In this document: piece by piece, positions 51,646 to 60,956 of the stretch | How the letters are laid out: every line of letters begins with the position of its first letter | Position numbering within the stretch: the stretch's first letter is position 1 | DNA from: Hyphomicrobium sp. MC1 | Lineage (GTDB): Bacteria; Pseudomonadota; Alphaproteobacteria; Rhizobiales; Hyphomicrobiaceae | Assembly (NCBI RefSeq): GCF_000253295.1 | Contig: NC_015717.1 | Location: 3,534,001-3,598,000, forward strand | Direction: 5' to 3' | Length of the DNA stretch: 64,000 nt | The notes under the pieces: model-generated | Database searches by the model: none | The model's input: the letters and a program-made list of their open reading frames with translations, nothing else | What the model was told of the DNA's origin: nothing | Program-made: the position numbers and the translations under genes

Positions 51646-52566
51646 CTAGCTGCTCTCGGCGGGCGAAGAGGCTTTGGTCAATTTCGCTTTCAGCCGAGGC
51701 ATCGCAAAGTCGAGAAATGCCCGAAGCTTCAGCGGCAGCAGTCCGTTGCTGCCGTAAACGAGGCTGACCGGGACCTGGGGTGGCTCGAACCGCTCCAGCA
51801 CGACCTTGAGCTTTCCCTCTGCAAGCGGTGTTTCGATCTGGTAGGAAAGCAGGCGCGTCAACCCAAGTCCGGCGACCGCCATGTCGACGGCAGACTCCGC
51901 CGTGTTGACGACGAGGCGGGAGTGAATGGCGGCAACCTGGGGCACGCCATTGTTCCAGAAGGTCCACGAACGTGACGACATCAGGCCTTCGAAGGTGACG
52001 CAATCGTGCGATTCGAGATCATTCGGATCGGCAGGGGTCCCGCGTGCTTCAAGATAATCAGGGCTCGCGCAAACAACGCGGCGAATCAATCCAACGCGGC
52101 TCGCAATCAGGCTGCTATCGGGGAGTTCGCCGATACGAAGAGCGACATCGACGTGCTCTTCGAGGATGTTCACGACGCGGTCGGCCAACGTTAAGCGTAC
52201 GTCGATATCCGGGTAGGCTTTCAAAAACGCGCCGACGATCGGCAGCACATGCAAGCGACCGAAAACGATCGGCGCCGTAATGACCAACTCACCGCGCGGC
52301 GCGCGATATTCGCCGGAGGCTGCGCGCTCGGCTTCGACGACGTCTTCCAGGATTCTGCGGCAGGCGGCGACGTACGATTGTCCGGCGTCGGTCAGCTCCA
52401 ATCGACGGCTGCCGCGATTCAAGAGCTTGGTGTGGAGATGGGCTTCGAGTTCGGACACCTTCCGGCTAACCGTTGCCAGCGGCATGCCGAGCCTGCGCGC
52501 TCCAGCCGAGAGGCTACCAGCGTCCGTTACGGCAAGAAGCACCGACATGGCGTCGAAGCGGTCCAT
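51646..52566 (-). CDS. LysR family transcriptional regulator
   Basis: A 306-residue regulator: N-terminal winged helix (FDAMSVLLAVTDAGSLSAGARRLGMPLATVSRKVSELEAHL) and a periplasmic-binding-like effector domain (ITAPIVFGRLHVLPIVGAFLKAYPDIDVRLTL). It diverges from the AhpD-like gene at 52685 with 118 bases between, the usual setting for a LysR regulator and its target. The inducer is unknown. Confidence 0.9.
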   Translation of the reverse strand: MDRFDAMSVLLAVTDAGSLSAGARRLGMPLATVSRKVSELEAHLHTKLLNRGSRRLELTDAGQSYVAACRRILEDVVEAERAASGEYRAPRGELVITAPIVFGRLHVLPIVGAFLKAYPDIDVRLTLADRVVNILEEHVDVALRIGELPDSSLIASRVGLIRRVVCASPDYLEARGTPADPNDLESHDCVTFEGLMSSRSWTFWNNGVPQVAAIHSRLVVNTAESAVDMAVAGLGLTRLLSYQIETPLAEGKLKVVLERFEPPQVPVSLVYGSNGLLPLKLRAFLDFAMPRLKAKLTKASSPAESS

Positions 52567-52684
52567 TTTTGACTCTCATAATCCGGTAGGGTGGCTGCCA
52601 ATATTGTCGACTATTTCGTGAAAATGAAAGGACCTAATTCAGGGGCGTCGGCCAATCCCGGCCCGAAGAGAGTAGGAGACGCCC

Positions 52685-53242
52685 ATGTCCCGCATCCTGA
52701 CCCCAGCCACCATTGCTGATGCTCCCGCCACTGCACAGCCGCTCCTAGAGGCGGTGAATAAACAGCTCGGTACCGTTCCAAACATGTTTCGGCTGATCGC
52801 AACAAGCCCCGCCGCTTTGGAGGGCTACCTTAGTCTTTCGGGCGCGCTGGCAAAGGGCAAGCTGCCGCCGCAGACCCGCGAACGCATCGCGCTGGCCGTC
52901 GCAGAGTTCAACGGCTGCAGCTATTGCCTTTCAGCGCATACCTACCTTGGGCGGAACCTCGCCAAGCTCGACGACGCTGAAATCACGGCCAATCGCAATG
53001 GCGCCTCGAACGATCCGAAAGCCGATGCCGCCGTTCGCTTTGCGATGAAAGTTGTGGAGGCACGTGGCCATGTGAGCGCCGCCGATCTGGCCGCTGTCAA
53101 AGCTGCTGGCTACGACGACGGTCAGGTCATTGAGATTGTTCAGCACGTCGCGCTCAACGTATGGACGAACTTCTTCAACGAGACGTTCAAGACCGATGTC
53201 GACTTTCCGGTCGTGGCGCCCAGCAAAATCTCTGTTGCCTGA
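52685..53242 (+). CDS. Carboxymuconolactone decarboxylase/AhpD-like protein
   Basis: A 185-residue all-helical protein with the AhpD-type redox motif EFNGCSYCLSAH (C78, C81, H85) and the usual opening TVPNMFRLIATSPAALEGY. Such proteins reduce peroxides or act as thiol oxidoreductases; decarboxylase members lack this CxxC. AGGAG stands before the ATG. Probably controlled by the divergent LysR regulator. A terminator follows. Confidence 0.88.
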   Translation: MSRILTPATIADAPATAQPLLEAVNKQLGTVPNMFRLIATSPAALEGYLSLSGALAKGKLPPQTRERIALAVAEFNGCSYCLSAHTYLGRNLAKLDDAEITANRNGASNDPKADAAVRFAMKVVEARGHVSAADLAAVKAAGYDDGQVIEIVQHVALNVWTNFFNETFKTDVDFPVVAPSKISVA

Positions 53243-53268
53243 ACGGTTTCCGAAACCCTGAAATCTAT

Positions 53269-53307
53269 CGCCGCCGGACGCCTATGCGACGGCGGCGCTT
53301 CTTTTTT
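53269..53307 (+). terminator. Terminator after the AhpD-like gene
   Basis: CGCCGCCG / CGGCGGCG, an 8-bp stem with a 13-base loop, then CTTCTTTTTT. Confidence 0.85.
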
Positions 53308-53483
53308 GGCGTTGTTAACTTAAATGATCCGTCGGCGAACGCGCGTCAGGGACGATAGGCTGGCGGACTGTTACGGACGTGCCTTAGTCTCACCATTGCG
53401 CATCGTCATATCGGCGGGCGGTAACACATCAATTCTTCTGTCAGCGAGCAAACGTGATCATCGGAAACTTTTCTAGGACGCGC

Positions 53484-53732
53484 ATGGCATCGGTAGGCGC
53501 GCTTATCGTGGCCTTCCTTTGCGCCGGCGCAGAAGCGAGCTTTGCGCACAGCGGCACGGCCGATGAGCAGCAGGCCTGCACGCCAGACGTGTTTCGACTT
53601 TGCTCGGCTCAGATCCCAAGCGAAACGCGCATCGTTGCCTGTCTGAACAAGAACATGGCAAAGCTCAGCCCTGCTTGCCGTGACGTGATGAGAGGCGACA
53701 AGCCCAAAGCGAATGCGCGCAAGAAGCACTAA
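53484..53732 (+). CDS. Small Cys-rich exported protein, tandem copy 1
   Basis: An 82-residue protein with a signal peptide (MASVGALIVAFLCAGAEASFA) and one Cys-rich repeat: HSGTADEQQACTPDVFRLCS, then IPSETRIVACLNKNMAKLSPACRDV. The pattern C-x7-C-x12-C-x11-C recalls the cysteine-rich GLG1-like repeat. AGGA lies eight bases before the ATG at 53484; a GTG ten codons upstream is in frame. A homologue with the same pattern lies 26 bases downstream. The family is common in Hyphomicrobiales and has no known function. Confidence 0.78.
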   Translation: MASVGALIVAFLCAGAEASFAHSGTADEQQACTPDVFRLCSAQIPSETRIVACLNKNMAKLSPACRDVMRGDKPKANARKKH

Positions 53733-53758
53733 GCCCGATCGCGACGCCAACCATTCTT

Positions 53759-54055
53759 GTGAGGTTCAAGACCGTGCAACGAATATTTCGACTTGGAGCG
53801 ATGCTGTTGGCCGGGCTTGCAGCGCCGGTCTTCGTGGTTGCGAGCACGCACGGCGCGTCCGCTCACAGCGGTACTGCCGAAGAACAATCTGCCTGCACGC
53901 CCGACGTTCTGAGCCTCTGCTTTTGGCAGATCCCTAACGAAGATAAGATCGTCGCGTGCCTCAATAAGAATATCAATCGGCTCAGCCCCGAGTGCCGTAA
54001 GGTGATCGCGGGCGATGACGACGACAAAAAGAGCAGCAAGCGCTCAAAGAAATAA
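53759..54055 (+). CDS. Small Cys-rich exported protein, tandem copy 2
   Basis: A 98-residue protein starting with GTG: signal peptide (RIFRLGAMLLAGLAAPVFVVASTHGASA), then HSGTAEEQSACTPDVLSLCF and IPNEDKIVACLNKNINRLSPECRKV, and an acidic-basic end (GDDDDKKSSKRSKK). It is the duplicate of the gene 26 bases upstream: the Cys positions are the same while the signal peptides differ. It probably shares a transcript with copy 1. Confidence 0.78.
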   Translation: MRFKTVQRIFRLGAMLLAGLAAPVFVVASTHGASAHSGTAEEQSACTPDVLSLCFWQIPNEDKIVACLNKNINRLSPECRKVIAGDDDDKKSSKRSKK

Positions 54056-54098
54056 AACCGCCGCCAATTGCGTGACCGAGATCACGGAAATGGCGGCG
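54050..54098 (-). terminator. Terminator of dxs
   Basis: On the minus strand CGCCGCCA and TGGCGGCG enclose a second small hairpin (CGTGA/TCACG), followed by GGTTTTATTTCTTT. It lies just after the dxs stop. Confidence 0.75.
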
Positions 54099-54113
54099 TG
54101 ATGAATTGCCAGA

Positions 54114-56060
54114 TCAGCAGGCGTGGCCACGAGCGGCTGTCTTCGAGGGCGCTCTTTCGAGCTGAATAGCGTCGCAGACCGTCTCGACGATGCCCTGAGC
54201 GCACAGCCCGGCGCGCTGGTTCATCACTTCCGGCTTATCCTGATCGACGAATTCATCCGGCATCACTTTCGATCGGACTTTGAGACCGCGATCGAGCAGA
54301 CCGTTTTCAGCCAGATAATGGAGCACGTGGCTGCCGAAGCCGCCAATCGAGCCTTCTTCGACGGTGATCAGCACGTCATGGTTTTCGGCGAGGCGGCGGA
54401 TCAGATCGGTGTCGAGAGGCTTCATGAAACGCGCGTCAGCGACCGTGGCTGACAGACCCAGCGCAGCCAATTGATCGGCGGCCTTCAGTGTTTCTTGAAG
54501 GCGCGTCCCGAGCGAGAGAAGCGCAATCGTCGAGCCTTCGCGCAAAATGCGACCCTTGCCGATTTCGAGGGGAATGCCCGTCTCGGGAAGCGCCACTCCT
54601 GTACCTTCGCCGCGCGGATAACGGAACGCGCTTGGACGGTCGTCGATCGCCGCGGCAGTGGCGACCATGTGCTTGAGTTCGCATTCATCGGCCGGAGCCA
54701 TGATGACCATGTTGGGCAGACAGCCGAGATACGCGAGGTCGAACGATCCGGCATGCGTCGCGCCGTCAGCGCCGACAAAACCAGCGCGGTCGATGGCGAA
54801 GCGCACCGGCAGGCTTTGCAGCGCGACGTCATGCACGACTTGATCGTAGCCGCGCTGCAGGAACGTGGAATAGAGCGCGCAGAATGGCTTCATACCTTCA
54901 GTTGCGAGACCGGCTGCGAACGTCACGGCGTGCTGCTCGGCGATGCCGACATCGAACGTGCGATCCGGGAATGCGCGGCCGAAAACATCGAGACCCGTGC
55001 CGTCCGGCATGGCCGCGGTGATGGCGACGATCTTGTCGTCCTTCTTAGCTTCGTCGATGAGGCTATCGGCGAACACGCGCGTGTATGACGGCGCCGAGGC
55101 CGGAGCTTTCGTCTGCACGCCGGTGACGACATTGAACTTCGTGACGCCGTGATACTTGTCGGCGGAAGCTTCGGCCGGAGCGTAGCCCTTACCCTTTTTC
55201 GTCACGACGTGTACGAGGATCGGCCCCTGCTCGGCATCGCGGACGTTGCGCAAGATCGGCACGAGCTGGCTGAGATCATGACCGTCGATCGGACCGATGT
55301 AGTAGAAACCCAGTTCTTCGAACCAAGCGCCGCCATGCCAGAGGCTGCGGGTATATTCTTCGACGCGCGCGGCGCGCTCTCCCCAACTTTTCGGAAGGCG
55401 CTTGGCAAGCTGCTTCGCGAGATCGCGAACATAAAGATAGGAATCGCTCGATGTCGTGCGGGCGAGATAGGACGACAACGCACCTGTCGGCGGCGCAATC
55501 GACATCTCGTTGTCATTCAGGATGACGATCAGCCGTTCGCTGCGCGCGCCGGCATTGTTCATCGCCTCGTAGGCCATGCCCGCGCTCATTGCACCGTCGC
55601 CGATGACGCAAACGACGTTGTTCGTGCCGCCCGACATCTCGCGGGCAACGGCCATGCCGAGGCCAGCCGAAATGGACGTCGAGGAATGCGCGGCGCCGAA
55701 CGGATCGTATTCGCTCTCGGTGCGCTTCGTGAAACCGGAAAGACCTCCGGGCTGGCGAAGCGTGCGAATGCGATCGCGGCGACCGGTCAGAATTTTGTGC
55801 GGGTAAGATTGGTGGCTGACGTCCCAGATCAGACGGTCGCGCGGCGTATCGAAGAGGTAATGCAGAGCAACCGTCAACTCGACGACGCCAAGACCAGCGC
55901 CCAAGTGGCCGCCCGTCTGCGAAACGGCTTCGATCAATTCCGTGCGAAGCTCGTCCGCGAGCTGCGGTAATTCGCTTTCGGACAATTGCTTGAGATCGTC
56001 CGGAGTATCGACTTGATCCAAAAGCGGTGTTTTGGATGGCCGAGTGACCCTTGCATCCAT
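54114..56060 (-). CDS. dxs: 1-deoxy-D-xylulose-5-phosphate synthase
   Basis: A 648-residue thiamine diphosphate enzyme of the MEP pathway that joins pyruvate and glyceraldehyde 3-phosphate. Motifs: QTGGHLGAGLGVVELTVALHYLFDTP at the start, the cofactor motif VIGDGAMSAGMAYEAMNNAG with LIVILNDNEMSIAP, and the transketolase pyrimidine-binding part FDVGIAEQHAVTFAAGLA. The length equals the family norm. The start at 56060 has GGGGGAG seven bases ahead. It supplies isoprenoid precursors and stands next to hopanoid genes, so precursor supply and hopanoid tailoring are linked here. Confidence 0.96.
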   Translation of the reverse strand: MDARVTRPSKTPLLDQVDTPDDLKQLSESELPQLADELRTELIEAVSQTGGHLGAGLGVVELTVALHYLFDTPRDRLIWDVSHQSYPHKILTGRRDRIRTLRQPGGLSGFTKRTESEYDPFGAAHSSTSISAGLGMAVAREMSGGTNNVVCVIGDGAMSAGMAYEAMNNAGARSERLIVILNDNEMSIAPPTGALSSYLARTTSSDSYLYVRDLAKQLAKRLPKSWGERAARVEEYTRSLWHGGAWFEELGFYYIGPIDGHDLSQLVPILRNVRDAEQGPILVHVVTKKGKGYAPAEASADKYHGVTKFNVVTGVQTKAPASAPSYTRVFADSLIDEAKKDDKIVAITAAMPDGTGLDVFGRAFPDRTFDVGIAEQHAVTFAAGLATEGMKPFCALYSTFLQRGYDQVVHDVALQSLPVRFAIDRAGFVGADGATHAGSFDLAYLGCLPNMVIMAPADECELKHMVATAAAIDDRPSAFRYPRGEGTGVALPETGIPLEIGKGRILREGSTIALLSLGTRLQETLKAADQLAALGLSATVADARFMKPLDTDLIRRLAENHDVLITVEEGSIGGFGSHVLHYLAENGLLDRGLKVRSKVMPDEFVDQDKPEVMNQRAGLCAQGIVETVCDAIQLERAPSKTAARGHAC

Positions 56061-56304
56061 GACCGAACTCCCCCAACTGCCGCTCGAGTCCCGAGCTCGA
56101 TGGCAAATTATGAACCTATGACACGTCGCAAAAAATGGATCATACAGCGCAGACTGGACTCTGCGGGGATGTGTTGCAGCCAAGCCTCACAAATTAGAAG
56201 GATGGCCGACTAAATACCGCCATTGTAACTGCCTAGGTCCTTATAGCCGAAACGCTGATAATGGCGGGGCTAAGGCATTCATTGAAGATATCGAGGGAGG
56301 GGCA

Positions 56305-56940
56305 ATGCTCCTGATCAGGAAATTGCAGGCGTTTGGGTTATCGTTGGCAGCATTCGTGATGGTATCCGTCGCGGCCGCGTCATTTACGACGGCGCAGGCG
56401 GCCGATTCTCCGGAAGCGACGATTGACGGCCTCAACACGGCACTTCTGGACACCATGAAGCAGGCTCAGTCCCTGGGCGTGCAGGGGCGCTATCAAGCGC
56501 TCGCACCGGTACTGTCGAAGATTTACGATACACCGCTGATGACGCGCTTGGCCGTGGGCCAAACGTGGGGATCTCTGTCGCCTGCACAGCAGGCGTCCAT
56601 CATCGATTTGTTCCGGCGCATGATGATCGCGACCTACGCGAAGCGCTTCGATGGATTCTCGGGGGAAAGCTTCCGGATCGTCGAGATTTCCAACCGAGGC
56701 GCGGCTGACAAGATGGTCAAGACGCAGATCATCCAGAGCAACGGCAAGCCTGTCGCGATCAACTATCTCATGCGGAAATCGGGACCGGACTGGAAGATCG
56801 TCGACATCTATCTCGACGGCACCATCAGCGAACTGGCGAGCCGGCGCTCTGAGTTTTCATCCATCCTGAAGGCCGGCGGACCGGATGCGCTCATTGCGTC
56901 CCTGAAGAAGCAGGGCGACAAACTGCTCTCGGGCAGCTGA
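56305..56940 (+). CDS. hpnM: Hopanoid-associated MlaC-like periplasmic protein HpnM
   Basis: A 211-residue protein with a signal peptide (to about TAQAAD) and the toluene-tolerance/MlaC fold: IDGLNTALLDTMKQAQSLGVQGRYQALAPVLSKIYDTPLMTRLAVGQTW, INYLMRKSGPDWKIVDIYLDG and LASRRSEFSSIL. HpnM is the MlaC relative found in hopanoid clusters, and probably carries a lipid between membranes. It diverges from dxs and is followed by a strong terminator. Confidence 0.88.
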   Translation: MLLIRKLQAFGLSLAAFVMVSVAAASFTTAQAADSPEATIDGLNTALLDTMKQAQSLGVQGRYQALAPVLSKIYDTPLMTRLAVGQTWGSLSPAQQASIIDLFRRMMIATYAKRFDGFSGESFRIVEISNRGAADKMVKTQIIQSNGKPVAINYLMRKSGPDWKIVDIYLDGTISELASRRSEFSSILKAGGPDALIASLKKQGDKLLSGS

Positions 56941-56977
56941 GGGAGAGATCACCCGTCTCGATAGCTCGGATATTTTG

Positions 56978-57011
56978 AGGGCGCCGTATCAATCGGCGCC
57001 CTTAATTTTTT
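56978..57011 (+). terminator. Terminator after hpnM
   Basis: AGGGCGCCG / CGGCGCCCT, a 9-bp stem with loop TATCAAT, followed by TTAATTTTTT. Confidence 0.9.
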
Positions 57012-57200
57012 GACCGGGTGAAAGCCGTTATAGGAGCCGACGTCGGCGGATCATGGCCATAGCTTCACGGCTCTCGTGGCTCGTGAACAGGGCGCTTATT
57101 CGCGGCTATCGGGCCAAGCCCGAATCATTCGTGCGGTGGCAAAACGTCTGACTGTACGGATTTCGAGATCGCGACGCGCGGCATCATGATCAACTGCGGA

Positions 57201-58244
57201 TTATTCTTCGGCAGGCGATTTTTGCTCTTCGGCCGGAGACGGCTGTTCTTGCGCCGGAGACATTTCTTCGGCGGGAGACGCCTGCTCCTCGGCTGGCGAC
57301 GCCTGAACGGCGGTCGGCGGTCCGACAACGACGAACGGCCTGCGGTCGGCGGTACGCGTCATCTTTGGAACGTCGGTGACCCGGCGATCTTCGAGCATCA
57401 TCGGCGATGAGACGAGTTCCGTCACCGGTTCGATCGCATTGGGATCGCGGACCGGCGGGTTGGTGCTCGTCAGGACACTCGTGTTTATGGCTTCATCTAG
57501 TTCGGCCTGCCGCTTCTGCTGACTGACACTGCGAAGCATCGAATAGAAGTCGATCGAGCTGTCTTCCAGCGTCTTCATGTCCTCAGCCTTGCTGAGGTTC
57601 GAGAGCGGGCTGGTCACGGTTCCGGCGAGATCGACCCGGCTTGCGAGCGTCGCGAATTTCGTCGGGATCAAAGCCGCAGCAGGTAAGGACGCACCGAATT
57701 CAACCCCACTGCCGACCGCATCTCGCACCGTCGTCGGACCCAAAACGGGGAGATAGACATAGGCGCTGTCGCGATACCCCCAGACGTACATCGTCTGGCC
57801 GAAGTCACCCGATTGATGCGTCATGCCCTGTTCAGCCGCGACATCGAACAGGCCACCCAGGCCCAATGTCGAGTTCAGCGCGAAACGCCCAAGCGTCGTC
57901 ACCGCGGCCCCAGGGCGAAGCTGCAGCACGTTGTTGGCGAACGTCATCGGCTCGGAAAGGTTCGTCGTGAACGCATCAATGCGATCACGGACGCTTTCCG
58001 GTACGTTGTTATTATAAGCTTCCGCCGCCGGATAAAGAACGTTGTGGTTGAAGTCCTGGCTGTTGTCGAACATCTGGCGGTTGAACGCCTCGTTCGGATC
58101 AGACACCGGCTTCGGTGTGGTGTCGTCGCCGGTGGCTGCAAGATGCTGGGGCTCCAGCGCAGGCGGTGACGTGCTGGCGCAAGCCGAAAGGCCCACACCA
58201 ACGAAAACGCAGCCGACCCAATTTAGGATGGCGCTGACTTTCAC
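57201..58244 (-). CDS. mlaA: Outer-membrane lipoprotein MlaA (VacJ) with repeat tail
   Basis: A 347-residue lipoprotein: lipobox LSAC near residue 21, then the MlaA domain (DPNEAFNRQMFDNSQDFN, RDRIDAFTTNLSEPMTFANNVLQ, GRFALNSTLGLGGLFDVA, FGQTMYVWGYRDSAYVYLPVLGP). MlaA removes misplaced phospholipid from the outer leaflet. The start is GTG with GGGGGA ahead. Unusual is a C-terminal tail of about 33 residues made of five SPAEE/SPAQE units, absent from the E. coli protein. The gene sits between hpnM (an MlaC relative) and hpnI. Confidence 0.9.
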   Translation of the reverse strand: MKVSAILNWVGCVFVGVGLSACASTSPPALEPQHLAATGDDTTPKPVSDPNEAFNRQMFDNSQDFNHNVLYPAAEAYNNNVPESVRDRIDAFTTNLSEPMTFANNVLQLRPGAAVTTLGRFALNSTLGLGGLFDVAAEQGMTHQSGDFGQTMYVWGYRDSAYVYLPVLGPTTVRDAVGSGVEFGASLPAAALIPTKFATLASRVDLAGTVTSPLSNLSKAEDMKTLEDSSIDFYSMLRSVSQQKRQAELDEAINTSVLTSTNPPVRDPNAIEPVTELVSSPMMLEDRRVTDVPKMTRTADRRPFVVVGPPTAVQASPAEEQASPAEEMSPAQEQPSPAEEQKSPAEE

Positions 58245-58376
58245 GTCCCGATATTCCCCCTGCTTGGCCCCACCAGCCGAGCAATTCCAGATCTACCGTA
58301 ATCGCGCACGAGGCGCTAGCCTTCCTGCCACTGCCGACAGGCTTGCTCCCAACTCAAACCAGAAAGTAACGTCCGA

Positions 58377-59510
58377 ATGACGTCCTGTCTGTGGCTTGTA
58401 TGCACCCTCATTGCCTTAATCGGCTGCATCTACGCTCTGTTTGCGACTTTTTTGGTGGCACGATTTGCCCGTGAACCCAAGCCTAAACTGGAACGCTTCG
58501 AAAATGTCACGCTGATAAAGCCGCTCTACGGTGCAGAAACCGGCCTTGACGTGAGTCTCGCCTCTTTTTGCGCGCAAAATTACCCGCGCGATCTGCAGAT
58601 GCTGTGCGGGGTCCAGGACCCGGCGGACCCGGCCATCGCAGTTGTCCACAGTTTGCAACGGCAGTTCCCTTCGCGCGACCTCGAACTGGTCGTCGGCAAG
58701 CGACGCGGCGGGGGAAATCCGAAAGTCGAAAACATTGCCAACATGTTTCCGGCTGCGAAGCATGATTTTCTTATTCTCAGCGACAGTGACATGCGCGTTG
58801 CTCCCGACTATGCGCAGCACGTTTCAGCGATCTTGCAGCAACCCGGAGTTGGGCTCGTCACGTGTCTCTACCGCGGCACGGCGCTCACAGGCTTTTGGTC
58901 GCGGATGGCAGCCTCGGCCGTCGATCAGCACTTTCTTCCGAGCGTGCTTGTCGGCCTTGCCGTTGGACTGGCAAAGCCCTGTTTCGGTTCAACGATCGCG
59001 CTGAGGCGAAGCACGCTTGAACGAATCGGCGGCTTCGAGGCCTTCGCTGATACTCTTGCTGATGATTACGCGATGGGGGACGCCGTCCGCCGTCTCAGTC
59101 TGAAGGTCGAAATTGCCCCGTTTACGGTCGGGCATACGTTTTCGGAAGCGTCGTTTAAAGAGCTTTGGGCGCATGAACTCCGTTGGGCGCGGACGATTCG
59201 TCTTGTCGACCCCATGGGGTACGCAGGATCCATCGTGACGCATCCCCTGCCTTTTGCACTGGCAGCGTTGCCGCTCAGTGGCTTCAGCGCCATAGCGTGG
59301 ATGATCCTCGCAGGGACGCTTGCCTGCCGCCTTTTTGTTCCGATACAAGTTGAGAAGTTGGCGGGTGGGGGCAAGAGCACGTGGTGGCTCAGTCCGCTGA
59401 GGGATATGCTGAGCTTCGCAGTGTTCGTGGCGAGCTTCATGCCCGGAGCCGTCAGCTGGAGAGGCCGTCGCTATAGCGTCGGCTCCGATGGAACCGTCAC
59501 GCCGATATGA
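58377..59510 (+). CDS. hpnI: Hopanoid glycosyltransferase HpnI
   Basis: A 377-residue membrane-bound family 2 glycosyltransferase. It has an N-terminal helix (WLVCTLIALIGCIYALFATFLV), the donor-site motifs FLILSDSDMRV and ADDYAMGDAVRRLS, the acceptor-site HELRWARTIR (close to the QxxRW form) and C-terminal helices. HpnI adds N-acetylglucosamine to bacteriohopanetetrol in the first step toward the cyclitol ether head group. Its stop overlaps hpnJ as ATGA. HpnK, the deacetylase needed between the HpnI and HpnJ steps, is not next to them. Confidence 0.93.
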   Translation: MTSCLWLVCTLIALIGCIYALFATFLVARFAREPKPKLERFENVTLIKPLYGAETGLDVSLASFCAQNYPRDLQMLCGVQDPADPAIAVVHSLQRQFPSRDLELVVGKRRGGGNPKVENIANMFPAAKHDFLILSDSDMRVAPDYAQHVSAILQQPGVGLVTCLYRGTALTGFWSRMAASAVDQHFLPSVLVGLAVGLAKPCFGSTIALRRSTLERIGGFEAFADTLADDYAMGDAVRRLSLKVEIAPFTVGHTFSEASFKELWAHELRWARTIRLVDPMGYAGSIVTHPLPFALAALPLSGFSAIAWMILAGTLACRLFVPIQVEKLAGGGKSTWWLSPLRDMLSFAVFVASFMPGAVSWRGRRYSVGSDGTVTPI

Positions 59511-60949
59511 AAGGCGCCAAAATGCGCACACTCTTCCTGCAGGCTCCTTCGTTCGACGGCTTCGATGGCGGAGCCGGTTCGCGCTATCAGGCGCGCCGAG
59601 AGATCCAATCGTTCTGGTATCCGACCTGGCTGGCGCAGCCCGCCGCGCTCGTCGAGAACTCCAAGCTGATCGACGCGCCGCCTCACCGCACAAGTCTTCA
59701 GGACGTGCTCAACCAAGTTCGCGATTACGATCTAGCGGTGCTGCACACCTCGACGCCATCATTCGATTCCGACGTCAAGGTCATCGAGGCAATGAAGGCG
59801 ACGAACCCGAACCTAAAGGTTGGGTTGATCGGCGCTAAGGTCGCGGTTCAGTCCGATGAGAGCCTGAAGGACGCGCCGATCGTCGACTTCGTGGCGCGTA
59901 ACGAGTTCGACTTCACCATCAAAGACGTCGCCGACGGCAAGGCCTGGAGCGACATCAAGGGCCTATCTTATCGCAACCCGCAGGGCGTGATCGTGCACAA
60001 CGAAGACCGCCCCGTGATGCACGACATGGACACGCTTCCCTTCGTTACGCCGGTCTACAAACGCGACCTCGTGATGGAGAATTACTTCATCGGCTATCTC
60101 AAGCATCCGTACATCTCGTTCTACACGGGTCGCGGCTGCAAAAGCCGCTGCACGTTCTGCCTGTGGCCGCAGACGGTCGGCGGCCATCGCTACCGGACCC
60201 GCTCCGTTGGGCACGTCATCGAGGAAGTGAAATACATCCTCAAGGCGTTCCCGCAGATGAAAGAGCTGATGTTCGACGACGACACCTTCACCGACGACCT
60301 GCCGCGCGCGGAAGCGATTGCGAAGGAACTTGGCAAGCTCGGCGTTACGTGGTCGTGCAATGCCAAGGCGAACGTGCCGCGCGAAACGCTGAAAGTGCTG
60401 AAAGACAACGGCCTGCGCCTGCTTCTCGTTGGCTACGAGAGCGGCAATCAGCAGATCCTGCACAACATCAAAAAGGGTATGCGGGTCGAAGTTGCCGAGC
60501 GGTTCACCAAAGACTGCCACGAGCTTGGCATCAAGATCCACGGCACCTTCATCCTCGGTCTTCCGGGCGAGTCGAAGGAGACGATCCAGGAGACCATCAA
60601 GTTCGCGACGCGGATCAATCCGCATACGATCCAGGTCTCGTTGGCAGCGCCCTATCCGGGGACGTTCCTTTACAAGCAGGCGTCCGAGAACGGCTGGCTC
60701 GATGTCGACAACGCCGAACTCATTAACGACAACGGCATCCAGATCGCGCCGCTGCACTATCCCGGCCTGTCGCACACCGAAATCTTCAACTCGGTCGAGG
60801 ACTTCTATCGCAAGTTCTACTTCCGGGTGCCGAAGATCGCCGCGATCGTCGGCGAGATGGTTACACAGCCCGACATGATGAAGCGCCGCCTTCGCGAGGG
60901 CGTGGAATTCTTCCAGTTCCTGCGTGAGCGCCGCAGCGCCGCCGCTTAG
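59507..60949 (+). CDS. hpnJ: Hopanoid radical SAM protein HpnJ
   Basis: A 480-residue protein with an N-terminal B12-binding-like region (DLAVLHTSTPSFDSDVKVIEAM) and a radical SAM core whose cluster cysteines are C211, C215 and C218 in GRGCKSRCTFCLWP. HpnJ contracts the glucosamine ring of the hopanoid side chain to the cyclitol ether. The start overlaps the hpnI stop by four bases; a second ATG five codons on is possible. The gene ends seven bases from the end of the convergent hpnN. Confidence 0.94.
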   Translation: MKGAKMRTLFLQAPSFDGFDGGAGSRYQARREIQSFWYPTWLAQPAALVENSKLIDAPPHRTSLQDVLNQVRDYDLAVLHTSTPSFDSDVKVIEAMKATNPNLKVGLIGAKVAVQSDESLKDAPIVDFVARNEFDFTIKDVADGKAWSDIKGLSYRNPQGVIVHNEDRPVMHDMDTLPFVTPVYKRDLVMENYFIGYLKHPYISFYTGRGCKSRCTFCLWPQTVGGHRYRTRSVGHVIEEVKYILKAFPQMKELMFDDDTFTDDLPRAEAIAKELGKLGVTWSCNAKANVPRETLKVLKDNGLRLLLVGYESGNQQILHNIKKGMRVEVAERFTKDCHELGIKIHGTFILGLPGESKETIQETIKFATRINPHTIQVSLAAPYPGTFLYKQASENGWLDVDNAELINDNGIQIAPLHYPGLSHTEIFNSVEDFYRKFYFRVPKIAAIVGEMVTQPDMMKRRLREGVEFFQFLRERRSAAA

Positions 60950-60956
60950 AGCTCAC

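Noticed and set aside
57048..57153. Possible 32-codon plus-strand ORF between hpnM terminator and mlaA
   Set aside because: No suitable ribosome site, and nothing else supports it.
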